33,086 bases of DNA from the NCBI GenBank assembly GCA_025765595.1, contig JAIVFH010000284.1, positions 1 to 33,086 of the forward strand, in the 5' to 3' direction. The notes under the pieces were generated by a model. It saw only the letters and a list, made by a program, of their open reading frames with translations. It was not told the origin of the DNA and did no database searches. Shown in pieces: positions 18,921 to 28,158 of the stretch (the first letter of the stretch is position 1; each line of letters starts with the position of its first letter). A program made the position numbers and the translations under genes. This stretch comes from Obelidium mucronatum (lineage: Eukaryota > Chytridiomycota > Chytridiomycetes > Chytridiales > Chytriomycetaceae).

Positions 18921-20554
18921 TCATTCATCCCGCAATAACCTCTCGCCATCCTCTTCACTTACCGCACCTCCACCACCTCCACCCCCAACAACACCATCTC
19001 CCCCCAAATCCCTCTCCATCCCACAATTCGTCATATCCTCCACCCCCTCCCGCGTAACACCCACAACCGAAACCACAAAAGCCACCCCCATCGCCCCAGC
19101 AACCACATAAAAGCAAAACTCTGGCGCCACATCCACCGTCACCCGATACACTGAATTCAACGAAACCCCCGAAACAATCATTGCGCAACTCTCGAGAATC
19201 TGAATCGCACTAAACAGGCGTCCTTGGAACTCTGGTGGAACGAGAACACTCAAGAGAGACCGAATGTTTGGATTCGCAAAACAACTCATGACGCCGATTA
19301 TGCTGGAGGTAATGAATTGGGTTCCTGTTGTGGCTTGGCCGTATGCGATGCAGCCGAGCATCGCGGCAAGGACTCCGGTTTGGAGGATCCGGATTTCGGC
19401 GATGGTTTTGTTGGGGAGTTGGAATGTGTGGATGGCGAGGTGTGTGATTTTGGGGAGGAGGAGGACGAGCCAAATGATTGTTTGGAGGGCGGCGATTACG
19501 GCGAATTTCCCAGTGTCGAGGGCGGTCCAGCCGAATCTGTTTGCTGGGGAGTAGAGGTAGAGGACTTGGAATCCGCTGATGAGAAGGGTCATGATTGTCA
19601 TGACAATGAGGAGGGCGGTGGCGGCTTTGTAGCGGAGCATGGATCGAATTGTTTTGATTGTTGTTGCTACTGAATCAATGAGGATGCGGGTGAGTGGCTG
19701 GTTATTATTGCCGCTGCTGCTGCTGCTGATTGCATGGCTTGTTGCCGGACGCGATTCTTTAACAAAGAGCGCCAAATAAACGAGTAGTGCAACGGCAACC
19801 GAAAGCATTACGAGAAATGTAATGAAAAATCCAACCGTATCTGTCAAGACTCCACCCAAAACGGGTCCCGCAATCAAGGCAAGAGCAAATGCGGCATCAA
19901 CCAGCATAAAGTACTTTGTTCGCTGGTCAACAGGTGCAATATCGCTAATGTATGCCACAGCAGCAACGCGAAATAAGATGACACTTCCCGCAAAACCTAA
20001 TCCATCATGTTGTTTAGAATATTTTCGAAAAATAAAGATTCCGCTCGTTCATTTGCTCCATGTCGAGGGTTGAAAGTTGTAAAACCAGACTCACGAGCCA
20101 CCCACCGCCTTTGGCGGTATTCGGTATTCTATATTTTTTTACCTGCAACAATGGCAATCAAAACCAACACACCCAAGGCGACATCAACATTCACGTATTC
20201 CACGTTATTCAAAGCAACGCTTGCCAGCAGAAACTGAACAGCAGAGAGAGCCACCGAACCAGCGCCGAGCAGCATGGCGCCCCTCCTCCCTAGTTTCCCG
20301 TCGACCAGCGGACCCGCCACCAGAAGAAGCAGCAACGTTGGCACTTGATCGCACAGCATAAACACGAGCGACCAGAAGGCGGCAGTCTGCTGCACCTCAC
20401 CCGCAGCGGCACACTTGGGGTACGAGCTGCCTGTGCCGAGAATGGGCTGGCACACGAGCGTGATCAGCAGCTGCTGGAACGGAAACGAGCCGATGGACGT
20501 GGCGAGCACAACGAGAAAGAAGCCGAGCAGCGCGTGTGTGGGACTGGGCGACAT
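18921..20554 (-). CDS. SLC46-like major facilitator transporter
   Basis: Exon 1 20554..20143 and exon 2 19996..18921, separated by a 146-bp GT-AG intron, give 495 residues. ATG 20554 (MSPSPTHALLGFF) is preferred over 20587, which adds a polar stretch before the first helix. About twelve hydrophobic segments are visible. A first loop holds C.P.....YPKC, then LVAGPLVDGKLGRRGAM, the MFS loop 2-3 signature. VAYISDIAPVDQRTKYF follows in the fourth to fifth helix region, typical of SLC46/PCFT-type carriers. The C-terminus is glycine-rich and hydrophilic. Substrate unknown (folate/heme-type carriers in animals). It is divergently paired with the methyltransferase gene, 71 bp between the two start codons. 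Exon 1 is strikingly GC-rich. Confidence 0.83.
20104..20118. repeat. Short perfect hairpin ACCGCC-TTT-GGCGGT in intron
   Basis: Six-bp stem with a TTT loop inside the MFS gene intron. A near-identical hairpin lies in a CDT2 intron at 27367-27384. Confidence 0.7.
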
Positions 20555-20625
20555 TTGTTGTAGAGAGTACTCTTTAAATAGCTTCAAATCAAATCAAATC
20601 ACTCTCCTCTGAAAAACCAAACCAA
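20555..20625. promoter_or_regulatory. Compact bidirectional promoter region
   Basis: Only 71 bp separate the start codons of the minus-strand MFS gene and the plus-strand methyltransferase gene. The segment is AT-richer than both flanking coding regions and contains tandem AAATC units and a TTTAAATA element. A shared promoter is inferred from the geometry only. Confidence 0.55.
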
Positions 20626-21360
20626 ATGACGCTTGCCTACTCGTACACACTCAACACGGGCGACACAATCGCCGTCCAGCAGGACCCGGACATTCTCGGG
20701 GCGACAGTGTGGGACGCGTGTCTCGTGCTGGCCAAGTACCTCGAGGCGCAGCTTGGGCATCTAGTTGAGACTGGGTTCAACGGACGCGGCACGCGCGCGC
20801 AGACCTCGAAGCCTTCGAACCACGACTCGAACCACGACTCGAACAACAACAGCGCAACAAAGAGCGCCGTGCGCATCGTCGAACTCGGCGCCGGCTGCGG
20901 CCTCCTCGGCCTCGTCGCCGGCGCGCTGCTTCCGGCCGCCGCCGTCGTCGTGACGGACACGGCGCGCGTGCTGCCGATTCTCGCGGCGAACGCGGCGCTC
21001 GCGGCGCACGCGAACGTGGCGGCGAAGGAGCTCGAGTGGAGTCAGAGTCGGAGTCGGAGTCTGGACTTTGACCTGCGGCCCGCGAACGTCGTCCTGGTGT
21101 CAGACTGCGTGTACGACAAGGCGTGCTTTGCGCCGCTGAACAACACGCTGCTGGCGCTGTGCGAGGGAAACCCAAACACGCTTGTCATCATGGCCTACGA
21201 GCGGAGAAACTTTGACTCCGAAGTCTCCTTCTTCAAACTGTTTGGGGAAAAGTTTCGCTTTCGCCACGTTCCGCCCGAGGAGTTGGATCCGCGCTTCAGC
21301 GCGCCAGAGGAAATTTACGTGTTTCTGGCGAAATTGCGAGTTGACAAAGAAGATTTCTGA
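20626..21360 (+). CDS. METTL21-type protein-lysine methyltransferase
   Basis: Single exon, 244 residues. The order of motifs is that of the METTL21/Methyltransf_16 group. GATVWDACLVLAKYLE (about 25-40) is the family's N-terminal signature. Motif I for S-adenosylmethionine, IVELGAGCGLLG, starts at 84. A DTAR acidic loop follows, then SDCVYD (159-164, the D-x-x-Y motif) and VIMAYERRN. Enzymes of this group methylate lysines of chaperones, VCP or elongation factor 1A; the target here cannot be read from sequence. Two low-complexity insertions are present: NHDS repeats at about 65-76, coded by a 12-bp tandem repeat, and an SRSRS run near 141. The coding DNA is much richer in GC than its neighbours. 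The gene is convergent with the zinc-finger gene, 36 bp between stops. Confidence 0.85.
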   Translation: MTLAYSYTLNTGDTIAVQQDPDILGATVWDACLVLAKYLEAQLGHLVETGFNGRGTRAQTSKPSNHDSNHDSNNNSATKSAVRIVELGAGCGLLGLVAGALLPAAAVVVTDTARVLPILAANAALAAHANVAAKELEWSQSRSRSLDFDLRPANVVLVSDCVYDKACFAPLNNTLLALCEGNPNTLVIMAYERRNFDSEVSFFKLFGEKFRFRHVPPEELDPRFSAPEEIYVFLAKLRVDKEDF

Positions 21361-21396
21361 ATGCACCATAAACATGTCTAATTTATATCATGACAA

Positions 21397-22003
21397 TCAC
21401 TTCCATAGAATATTGATAAATGTAGACTTCCTCTTTGCGACTCTTTCTTTTTCCTTCGTCACAGGTTTCGATGATTCTTGTTCACGATTCTCATAAGCCG
21501 CCACAACCAACAACTTGTCGTGAGAAATAGTCAACGTTTCCAGCTCTTTTTCCAACAAAGAAACGCGTTTCGAAAGAGCGCCAACATTTGCCAATGAAGA
21601 TTCCAACAGACTCTTGGAACTGCGTCGTTCTTTTTGCATTTCTAATGTATATCAATGTGTCTGCCGTCAAAGGTTACCATCTCAGTCAATTGAGAGCACC
21701 GACCTTGAATATGAGTTTCAAATGCACAGCAATACTCGGATCCATCTGCACTATTGTTGCGGCACTGAACTCCGGTTGCTGATGTATAGGCACACAAAGA
21801 AAACCCAGGCGCTTCTGTCTCGCGTTGACTGCAAGCCGAGATACCTTTCTCGCCAATTTCGCAGAGACTGAATTTATGGCTGGCTGTGTTTTGAGTCGGA
21901 TTGAAACTTTCCAGAATTATGATTTGAGAACTCACATTTTGACTGTTGGCTCTGTTTGCAAGCAAAACTCGCGTTTCGAAACTACTGAAGCAGGAGTTAT
22001 CAT
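21397..22003 (-). CDS. Small C3Hc3H-like zinc-finger protein with coiled coil
   Basis: Three exons: 22003..21936, 21867..21704 and 21641..21397. GT-AG introns of 68 and 62 bp give 158 residues in a continuous frame. The middle carries CAYTSATGVQCRNNSADGSE, followed by YCCAF.TH. This cysteine/histidine spacing is like the zf-C3Hc3H motif of KANSL2, INO80D and related chromatin proteins (C-x-GxxC-x-N...YCxxxxH). The C-terminal 60 residues look helical and coiled (LSKRVSLLEKELETLTISHDK), ending in a basic stretch. A zinc finger plus dimerising helix suggests a chromatin or nuclear adaptor, but I recognise no specific orthologue. Start ATG 22003 was chosen because its frame reaches a GTGAGT donor that joins the finger exon in phase. 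Confidence 0.65.
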
Positions 22004-22371
22004 TTTACTATTTTGTTTATAATTCATATATTTTTTTTATTTTTGAATAGAATTCATGGAGCTTGGGCAATTCACAAGCTTGGCTCTTTTCCTTCTTCAT
22101 TTCAGCAGCTTTAAATATCATCCATCATCAAGAATAAAAACCACATGCATATTCAAGGCGCAACCACGAAATGTAATACTTGTGCTTACGGCTCGCTTTC
22201 CCTTTTAACTCTGTTAAAAATTTTAGATGAAACCTGTCAGACGTTGCTCGTTGATTCTACACCCCTGTAACAGCGTTATTCCAAATTGCTAAAATCGTTA
22301 ACTGTTATTGTTGTGTGGGTACAAAATAAAGACTTTAATTCTTCCCTAGCGAAAAGGTGGCAAATCGAACC
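22004..22371. other. Intergenic, upstream region of the CRN-type gene
   Basis: About 370 bp of AT-rich sequence between divergent genes. An ATAAAGAC element lies near 22326, about 45 bp before the CRN-type start. It is not shared with the second CRN copy. Nothing else recognised. Confidence 0.5.
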
Positions 22372-23514
22372 ATGAAGGAGAGTTTGAAGGTTCTTTCCAA
22401 TACAGCGAGTATTCAACCGCTCCGCCACGCTGTTTGGTACTTTCTTGTCGATGAAAGAGGCGACCCTGCCTTTGAGGGTGTTGGTGCACACAAGGTCAAG
22501 TTTAACACGGAGGAGAATGCGGACGTGGCGGACTTGACGACGGAAGTGTGGAAGAGGAACCAGAGACTTATTGACGGAGTTGCTGGACAGTTGAAGGTCT
22601 ATTCAAACAAGGAAGATATCGGAGACCAAACAAAGGTACTGGAGGCTGATGCTCCATTGAAGGGGATGGGCGAAGGGGAGGATACGTCACTGCTGGTGGT
22701 TGTCCCAGGTGAGTGTTTGTTTGGATCGTAGCTTAGCCACTATTATTATTAATCCCCTGCCACTTTTGCAGACTCACCCGCACCGAAGAAACGGCGCGTC
22801 GAAAAACCAACGTGGAAGGAAGAAGCAACATTGGTCGATTCTCTTGAGGATAGTTCACTAGACTTTGTCAATCGAACAGACGCAATCCTCCAACTTCAAC
22901 GGATCCATCAGGCCAAATTCAAGCGGGTGTTTTGGGGGAGTGGAGCGGAATGGATTATCCCCATTGCCGACAATGTGTTTGGTTTGGGCAAGTCTGCCTT
23001 TGGACAGCACTACATTCGGAAATCAAGGGAAACGTGGCCCACTGTTGCGGAGAGAGATGATTTTCAAAAAACTCTCTGTGGCTGTCACACTGTTGCAATC
23101 GAGTTTCACAGTGGAGCCTTGTTGGCAGACTCGTTTGATGCTGTGATGATCAAGCTCCTGTGTAAGGCTTTGAAGGACAAGTTTGATACCCCTCCAGCTG
23201 TTCTTTCAATGCCCCCAAAAACTGCCCGTGACCTCTTGAAAGATTTGACGGATGTCTGTGGTCCTGTCTTTATTGTGTTGGATGAAATTGGAAAGGCTTT
23301 TGTATCCAAGAAGCTGAATGACTTTCAACAACGCCATGAGTTTTACCAGTTCAGTAGATGGATTCTTGATGGCTGGCTTTCTTTAAAGAATGTGTTTTTT
23401 GTTGTTCTTGGGCATGCCTCTTTTATCAACAGTGTCGGACATAGTCCTACAGACATTGATAACATGGGATATTGCAGCCTCGCTTTCGAACGCTTGAATA
23501 TGGACCAAAATTGA
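22372..23514 (+). CDS. Crinkler (CRN)-type effector-like protein, intact copy
   Basis: Exon 1 22372..22708 and exon 2 22772..23514, with a 63-bp GT-AG intron; 359 residues. The N-terminus (about 20-80) is the ubiquitin-like crinkler header: VWYFLVDERGDP, then DVADLTTEVWKRNQ and QLKVY. It ends with SLLVVVP at 107-112, equivalent to the HVLVxxP junction of CRN proteins. A basic nuclear-localisation-like PAPKKRRVEK follows (about 115-124). The C-terminal part has a P-loop-like FGLGKSAFG (182-190) and a Walker-B-like FIVLDEIGKAF, as in the NTPase class of CRN C-termini. No signal peptide is evident. CRN proteins occur in oomycetes and chytrids and act in host nuclei or in inter-organism conflict. 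Function here is inferred from architecture only. The P-loop lacks the first glycine of the classical pattern. Confidence 0.8.
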
Positions 23515-24215
23515 TTTTGTTTGTTGATTATGGAATATATATTTACTTGTTCAAATAACGCTGTTACAATATTTCAACCAAGGCTTAGCCTCACAGAAGA
23601 GAGCGCGAAAGCTGTTGTTAAATGCCTTTTATCCGAAAAATGGACATTCTCGCTCATTTATTGTTGTTTTTTGAAAGGCGTATTCTCTAAAACTATCTGC
23701 AAAAAGAAAGAAGACGAAGGCGATAAAACAAAAAAGGAAGAATGCTCAATATAAACACCACCCTTGGCTTCGGCGGTAAGGCAAAATAATAATAAAAGAA
23801 AGAAAGAGAATATAAAGAAGGGAGCCCTTCAATTCCTCAAAACGAAATCTATAAATAATAATAATATTCCAATTAGATTCGAAATTCAGTTGTGACAATG
23901 TTGATTTTATAGATTTCTTTTCTCATAATCCCCACTTTGAATAATGATATGGACACACATTTTCTTTTGCCTCCCCCAAATCCAGACAATCAAACGTGAC
24001 AACGTTTTCACCACCAGAACAACCCTTTTCCCTAGCGCTACTGCCTTGCAGGACTGTTGATGTATACTTCACACATTCACATGTGTCAGCATCAATCATG
24101 GGGCATCCACAACCACAAGTTCCAAAACCTGCAACACTTGCCAACGCACCATCAAATTGCTTTCCGTGGCTGCTACTTTTTTCTATACCGAAAGTCACGT
24201 TGACAGCGTCAGTCA
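22558..24215. repeat. Segmental duplication, copy 1
   Basis: Nearly identical to 30042..31648 in direct orientation. It covers the second half of CRN exon 1, the intron, exon 2, the intergenic flank and the last part of the neighbouring CDT2 gene. The flanks outside these limits do not match. The identity is high by eye, with scattered substitutions and short deletions, mainly in copy 2. Confidence 0.92.
23515..23922. other. 3' flank of the CRN gene, conserved in both duplicates
   Basis: About 400 bp between the convergent CRN and CDT2 stops. A frame at 23530-23754 with no obvious start (MEYIFTCS...) stays open in both copies for most of its length, but without a splice link to the CRN gene. 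Purine-rich runs and AATAATAAA-type poly(A) signals lie toward 23785-23865. Confidence 0.5.
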
Positions 24216-27200
24216 CGGACGGAGTTCTAGTCATGGCAGCAACAACCGTGGAACTAGATCTCGAGACGCGTCGCGGGCTATCTGTTCCCAGAATCGCGTC
24301 ATCCAGGAATGCAATCAGATCCTCACTAGAAACCGGTTCGACTCCTGGTATTCTTGAACCAGCCAATGTCTCTTCTTTCCTCGTCTCCGTCTCTTGCAAA
24401 CTTTCTGTCACTTTCACACGCTTATTTTTTATCGTGGCTGTCGACGCTTCAGTCACTAATGAGACAGAGACGTTTTGACGACAAGCAAACGTGACAGCAC
24501 TTTCTCCAACACCGCCGCAAGACTGGAACATTGAAGTCTGCCGGCCCAACTCAACCGCAGGTGTATTCTCTCCACTATTACAACCACTATCAGAAAAGGT
24601 TCTTTTGAATCCACTGAGGCGTCGATTTGCAGGTGTAGACGAACGGCTGGAGCCAGCGGTTCCCACTTGTCGCAATACTGATCGATTCGAAGAGTTTCGA
24701 GACATTGGAACTCCAGCACTGGTAGCAGTTGTTGCGGGGATTTCTTTTGCGGGCTGCTGCTGCTGTAGATTCGACGCGCTGTTGTTGAGGATTCCAAAAG
24801 TCCGTTTTGTTGATGCTTGAGGCTTTGCGAAAACCGCTGGCTTAGTCGCTGTCAATGATGATGTGGTGCTGCACGAGAGTGAGGAAGAAGAGTCGTTGAT
24901 TGGTTTTAACGAGTCGACAACATTGATGGTCGAATTCTTTTCATGAACAGTCTCTTGGGTATTGGATTCGTCTGTTGGTGGCATCAAACGCGGGTCTAAC
25001 GCCACTACAGGATTTTCCTTCTTTTTGTCACTTGGTTCAACTTCCCTGGTTTCAAATGCCGCACTGCTACTGCTGTCGCTTCTATTGTTCTCATTCGCGC
25101 CACCGGCGGTCAAACTAGTATCCGTCGGCTGTAGATTCAATTTCGGTTTCGTTGAAAAGTATTTGCCCAGAACTGTTTGAATCGGGCTCGTCTGAAGTGA
25201 TCGCCGCGCTTTCGAAACAGTAGATGCGCTGGATTTCTTTGCTGGCGTAGTACCAGCTGAAGCAGAAAGAACCTTCTTTGAGCAGTCGCCGCCACCCACA
25301 CACCCAGTCTTAGAAGGGCTATTGGCGCACGAGCTTTCAAGATCATCCGCCATAAGGGTTCGTTCACGGCTGTGCGTCATGCTGGGTAATGATGGGGAGT
25401 GTTGAGCAGAGTGCGGGGACTGACTGATAGTGTTCTGAGCAGGCGTGCTTTTGGGACTTTGGACAATGGTTTCAGGGGAAATATTTCGGGACTCGGGAGC
25501 ATCTTGCAGAACTGGTTCATTTCTTTTCACAGGAACTTTTTTGGCTGTGTGTGTTTGTTTTTAGGGGGGTAGGAGGAGAAACCCATTCAACCATTAAGTT
25601 CTAGTTTTTTTCCCCAACTTTTTTTTTTCAAGCAATTACCTGGAACTGGTTGTCTCCTTGGTTGCACATCAGCACGCAAAACACCTCGTTCAGAATGTCC
25701 AACATAATGCTTCAATACAGTCATTTCTTCTTGAATCACTCCAGTCTCAAATTCGACATTGGTACTGACGTGACGAACATTCCAAACTCGAACTACACAA
25801 TCGTCCGAACATGATGCCAACTAAACAAGTGTTTTTTAAGTGTGTTGTTTTTTGTGTGTTAGAATATATTAATAATACATCAAAAAAAAAATGGGAACCT
25901 GATCAAAATCCGTCTTGCACCAATCCACCGCAGAGACATCGTTTTCATGCCCTTTCAAGACAATCGGTGGTCGCGTGTCCCCGCCTTTGGATAAATCAAA
26001 TAGATGGACGGATGGGACACTGCCTCCTCCCCCACACGCAAGCGTCATTCCATTTGGTGCAATGGTTGTCTTGATGTAAAAGTTGTCCAAACTCAAGGAT
26101 GCTGAGGAAAAAGTTCGAGAGGGTGGGGATTCGAGGTTTAATGTATTGTATTCGTGGATTCTAAAGGGATTGGGGGGGGGGGGGGGGGTTTTTTTATGTT
26201 GGTGTCAGTCAAGCAATGTTCGACATAAAAAAAAAGCCAAAGATTAGTTTTTTTTTACGTGTTATCTTTTGATGCTGCGTAAATCTTTGATCCGTCTGGA
26301 TTCAAAATCATACTGACGAAGCCTGAAGATCATTCATTCACAAACAAAAAAAAAAATTAGAGTTCGAAAAAAAGTTTAAGACAGAATGGTATACCGTATA
26401 CTCGTCCAGTTGGGTTATACGGCAAAGTGCTGCACTCAACCGAATTATGTCCTCTACTTCGAATGTCCCAATACTTTACAAGCCTTGAAAGAAAAAGCTC
26501 CATTGAGAAGAGGTACCAACCAGGACAAACGTTGGGAGGGACACTCACCCATCTGATGCACCCGCGGATACCAACAAATTTTGGTCGTGTTTCAAATACT
26601 TTACAGATACGATTGATTGACTAGAATATGAATGCGATTGCTGAAACCAAATAAATCAAATACCACTGTTTAGTCCCAAGCCGGCCAAAAAAAAAAAAAA
26701 AAAAAATAGAATTATACCCTTCTCTTGTTCTTTTTCGTCGAATCTCGAGCAAGACAATGGCCGTCCATAATTTCATGGATAGATCGTTGCATATACTCTA
26801 ACGGAAAGTCATCAGTTGAATTTCAGTTGAATTCAATAAACCAAAAAATTAAACGCCACACTTTACCATCGCCTATTTGAGTGCCTGTACATCTAACATC
26901 CCACAATGAGATAGTTCCGTCTCTGGAAGCCGTGGCAAAAGTGTCTTTCAAATAGTAGCGACGTTAAAAACATAAGTTTTCGCTTGGATAAGGGATACAA
27001 AACAGATAAAAAAAAAACTTACTTGGATCATGCGGATTGAATGTAACAGATTTAACACTTGCTCGATGATAGCCCAGCACAGAAACGCATTTCCTTTGCT
27101 CCACATCCCATAATTTGCAAGTCCTGTCTCCCGACGCGGTGACCTGTTTAGGGGAAAAAAAAGGAGAGTCAGATCACGTTATTATGGAAAAAGACACGAA

Positions 27201-27502
27201 GAAAACGAAATACAATGAATCGATCATCTGGTGTCCAGCATATGTCCAGAATATTGTTTCTGTGCGAGACCCATTTATCGGCAATAAAACCTGAGAAATT
27301 TGTTTGTGTGTCCGAATGATGTTTTTAAGTTAGGCGACGGTGGCTCGAGAAAGAAAGGAAGTTATACACCGCCCTTTGGCGGTGAAATTGAAATGGGATC
27401 AGAGAGGCAGCTTACTGTCTTGTTCAGTGTTTGGATCCGTGTCCAGAACTGTGACGCCCCCTTTTTCACATCCGACAGCCAAGTACCGTCCTTCATTGGA
27501 GA
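23923..27502 (-). CDS. CDT2/DTL-like WD40 receptor of CRL4 ubiquitin ligase, with PIP box (5' end unresolved)
   Basis: Eleven exons: 27502..27416, 27290..27214, 27143..27023, 26944..26867, 26797..26718, 26640..26549, 26483..26395, 26322..26259, 26160..25899, 25820..25640 and 25535..23923. All joins are GT-AG and in phase; about 914 codons, with one or more N-terminal exons not placed. WD repeats follow the human CDT2 order: YLAVGCEKGGVTVLD, DKWVSHRNNILDICW, TASGDRTCKLWDV, ATASRDGTISLWDVRC, LLVSAGASDG, VKYWDIRS, GHENDVSAVDW, ASCSDDCVVRVWNV. The C-terminal half is disordered and rich in SP sites. It has a canonical PCNA-interacting motif QTVLGKYF at 25179..25156 within basic residues. The last 80 residues are cysteine-rich. 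CDT2 targets CDT1 and other PCNA-bound proteins for destruction in S phase and after damage. The upstream boundary could extend to about 27,900. Confidence 0.88.
25156..25179 (-). other. PIP box (PCNA-interacting motif) in CDT2
   Basis: Codons for QTVLGKYF fit the consensus Q-x-x-[ILM]-x-x-[FY]-[FY] perfectly. KARR lies upstream and STKPK downstream. CDT2 itself binds PCNA through such a motif in animals, which supports the gene call. Confidence 0.85.
27367..27384. repeat. Short hairpin CACCGCC-CTTT-GGCGGTG in intron
   Basis: Seven-bp perfect stem and CTTT loop inside the CDT2 intron between 27416 and 27290. Compare the related hairpin at 20104-20118. Confidence 0.7.
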
Positions 27503-28158
27503 CTAAATTACAACAGATTAGAAGAGAGGAAAGAGGTTTTGGATTAGCACGAAGCGAAGCAAGGGCATTTGTTTTGCAGAAGGCGTTTGTTGTAAATGTC
27601 CAGACAAGTGTTTGATTGAACAAAACCAATCCCCGACCAACAGGCCGGTCGACAAAACGCGTTCATGTTTTCTTTTCCAGTGCGAAAAGGTTTGGCAAGC
27701 TGCATTTCGTGTGTTGCTGTTTCCCTCCAATGGAATCACCCCCACTCTCTTGATCACTTGAGAGGTTGTAGGAAGAGCACACTCAACTAAAAGTTGTAGG
27801 CACAGGCCATACATTTGAGCCAAACAGCATTCGATCTCGAGTCCGTGAATAGAAACGGGGTGCACACAGAGAGAATTGCAGGTTCGCTGTATTGAGGGCA
27901 ATCAAGTGAGTTGGAGTTGTTTGAGCTACTCAATGCGTGATGAGACTCACGTTGGCGGCAGCTGGACAGCCTCTGTTTGCAGTCTCTCTTGTTTCGAAGG
28001 TAAGCGTACATTGGGAATCAATCCGCCGCTGGATGTGTTTGTCTGGAGGTTGTCTGTTGTGCGGGAGGTACAATTCTTTTCTTTGCAACAAAAAAAAACA
28101 CTTTTTTTTTTTTTTTAAAACTTTCTACGTTGTCCGATTCTTTGTCCAGAAACGACGC
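27503..28158. other. Divergent upstream region of CDT2 (minus) and PIG-M (plus)
   Basis: It must hold the first exon(s) of CDT2 and the PIG-M promoter. A minus-strand frame continuing into 27502 (TLVWTF...) could be a penultimate N-terminal exon, with a donor GTGCTAAT near 27550. A plus-strand ATG at 27940 followed by a GTAAGC donor at 28000 could join an acceptor at 28149 and form a 20-codon first exon of PIG-M. Neither is certain. Confidence 0.4.

Noticed and set aside
20637..21175. Long arginine/alanine-rich frames antisense to the methyltransferase gene
   Set aside because: Side-effect of high GC; no motifs, while the plus frame has all family motifs.
23521..23754. Downstream frame after the CRN stop as an extra CRN exon
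   Set aside because: It is open in both duplicates, but no GT donor precedes the CRN stop, and the only start is non-ATG or short.
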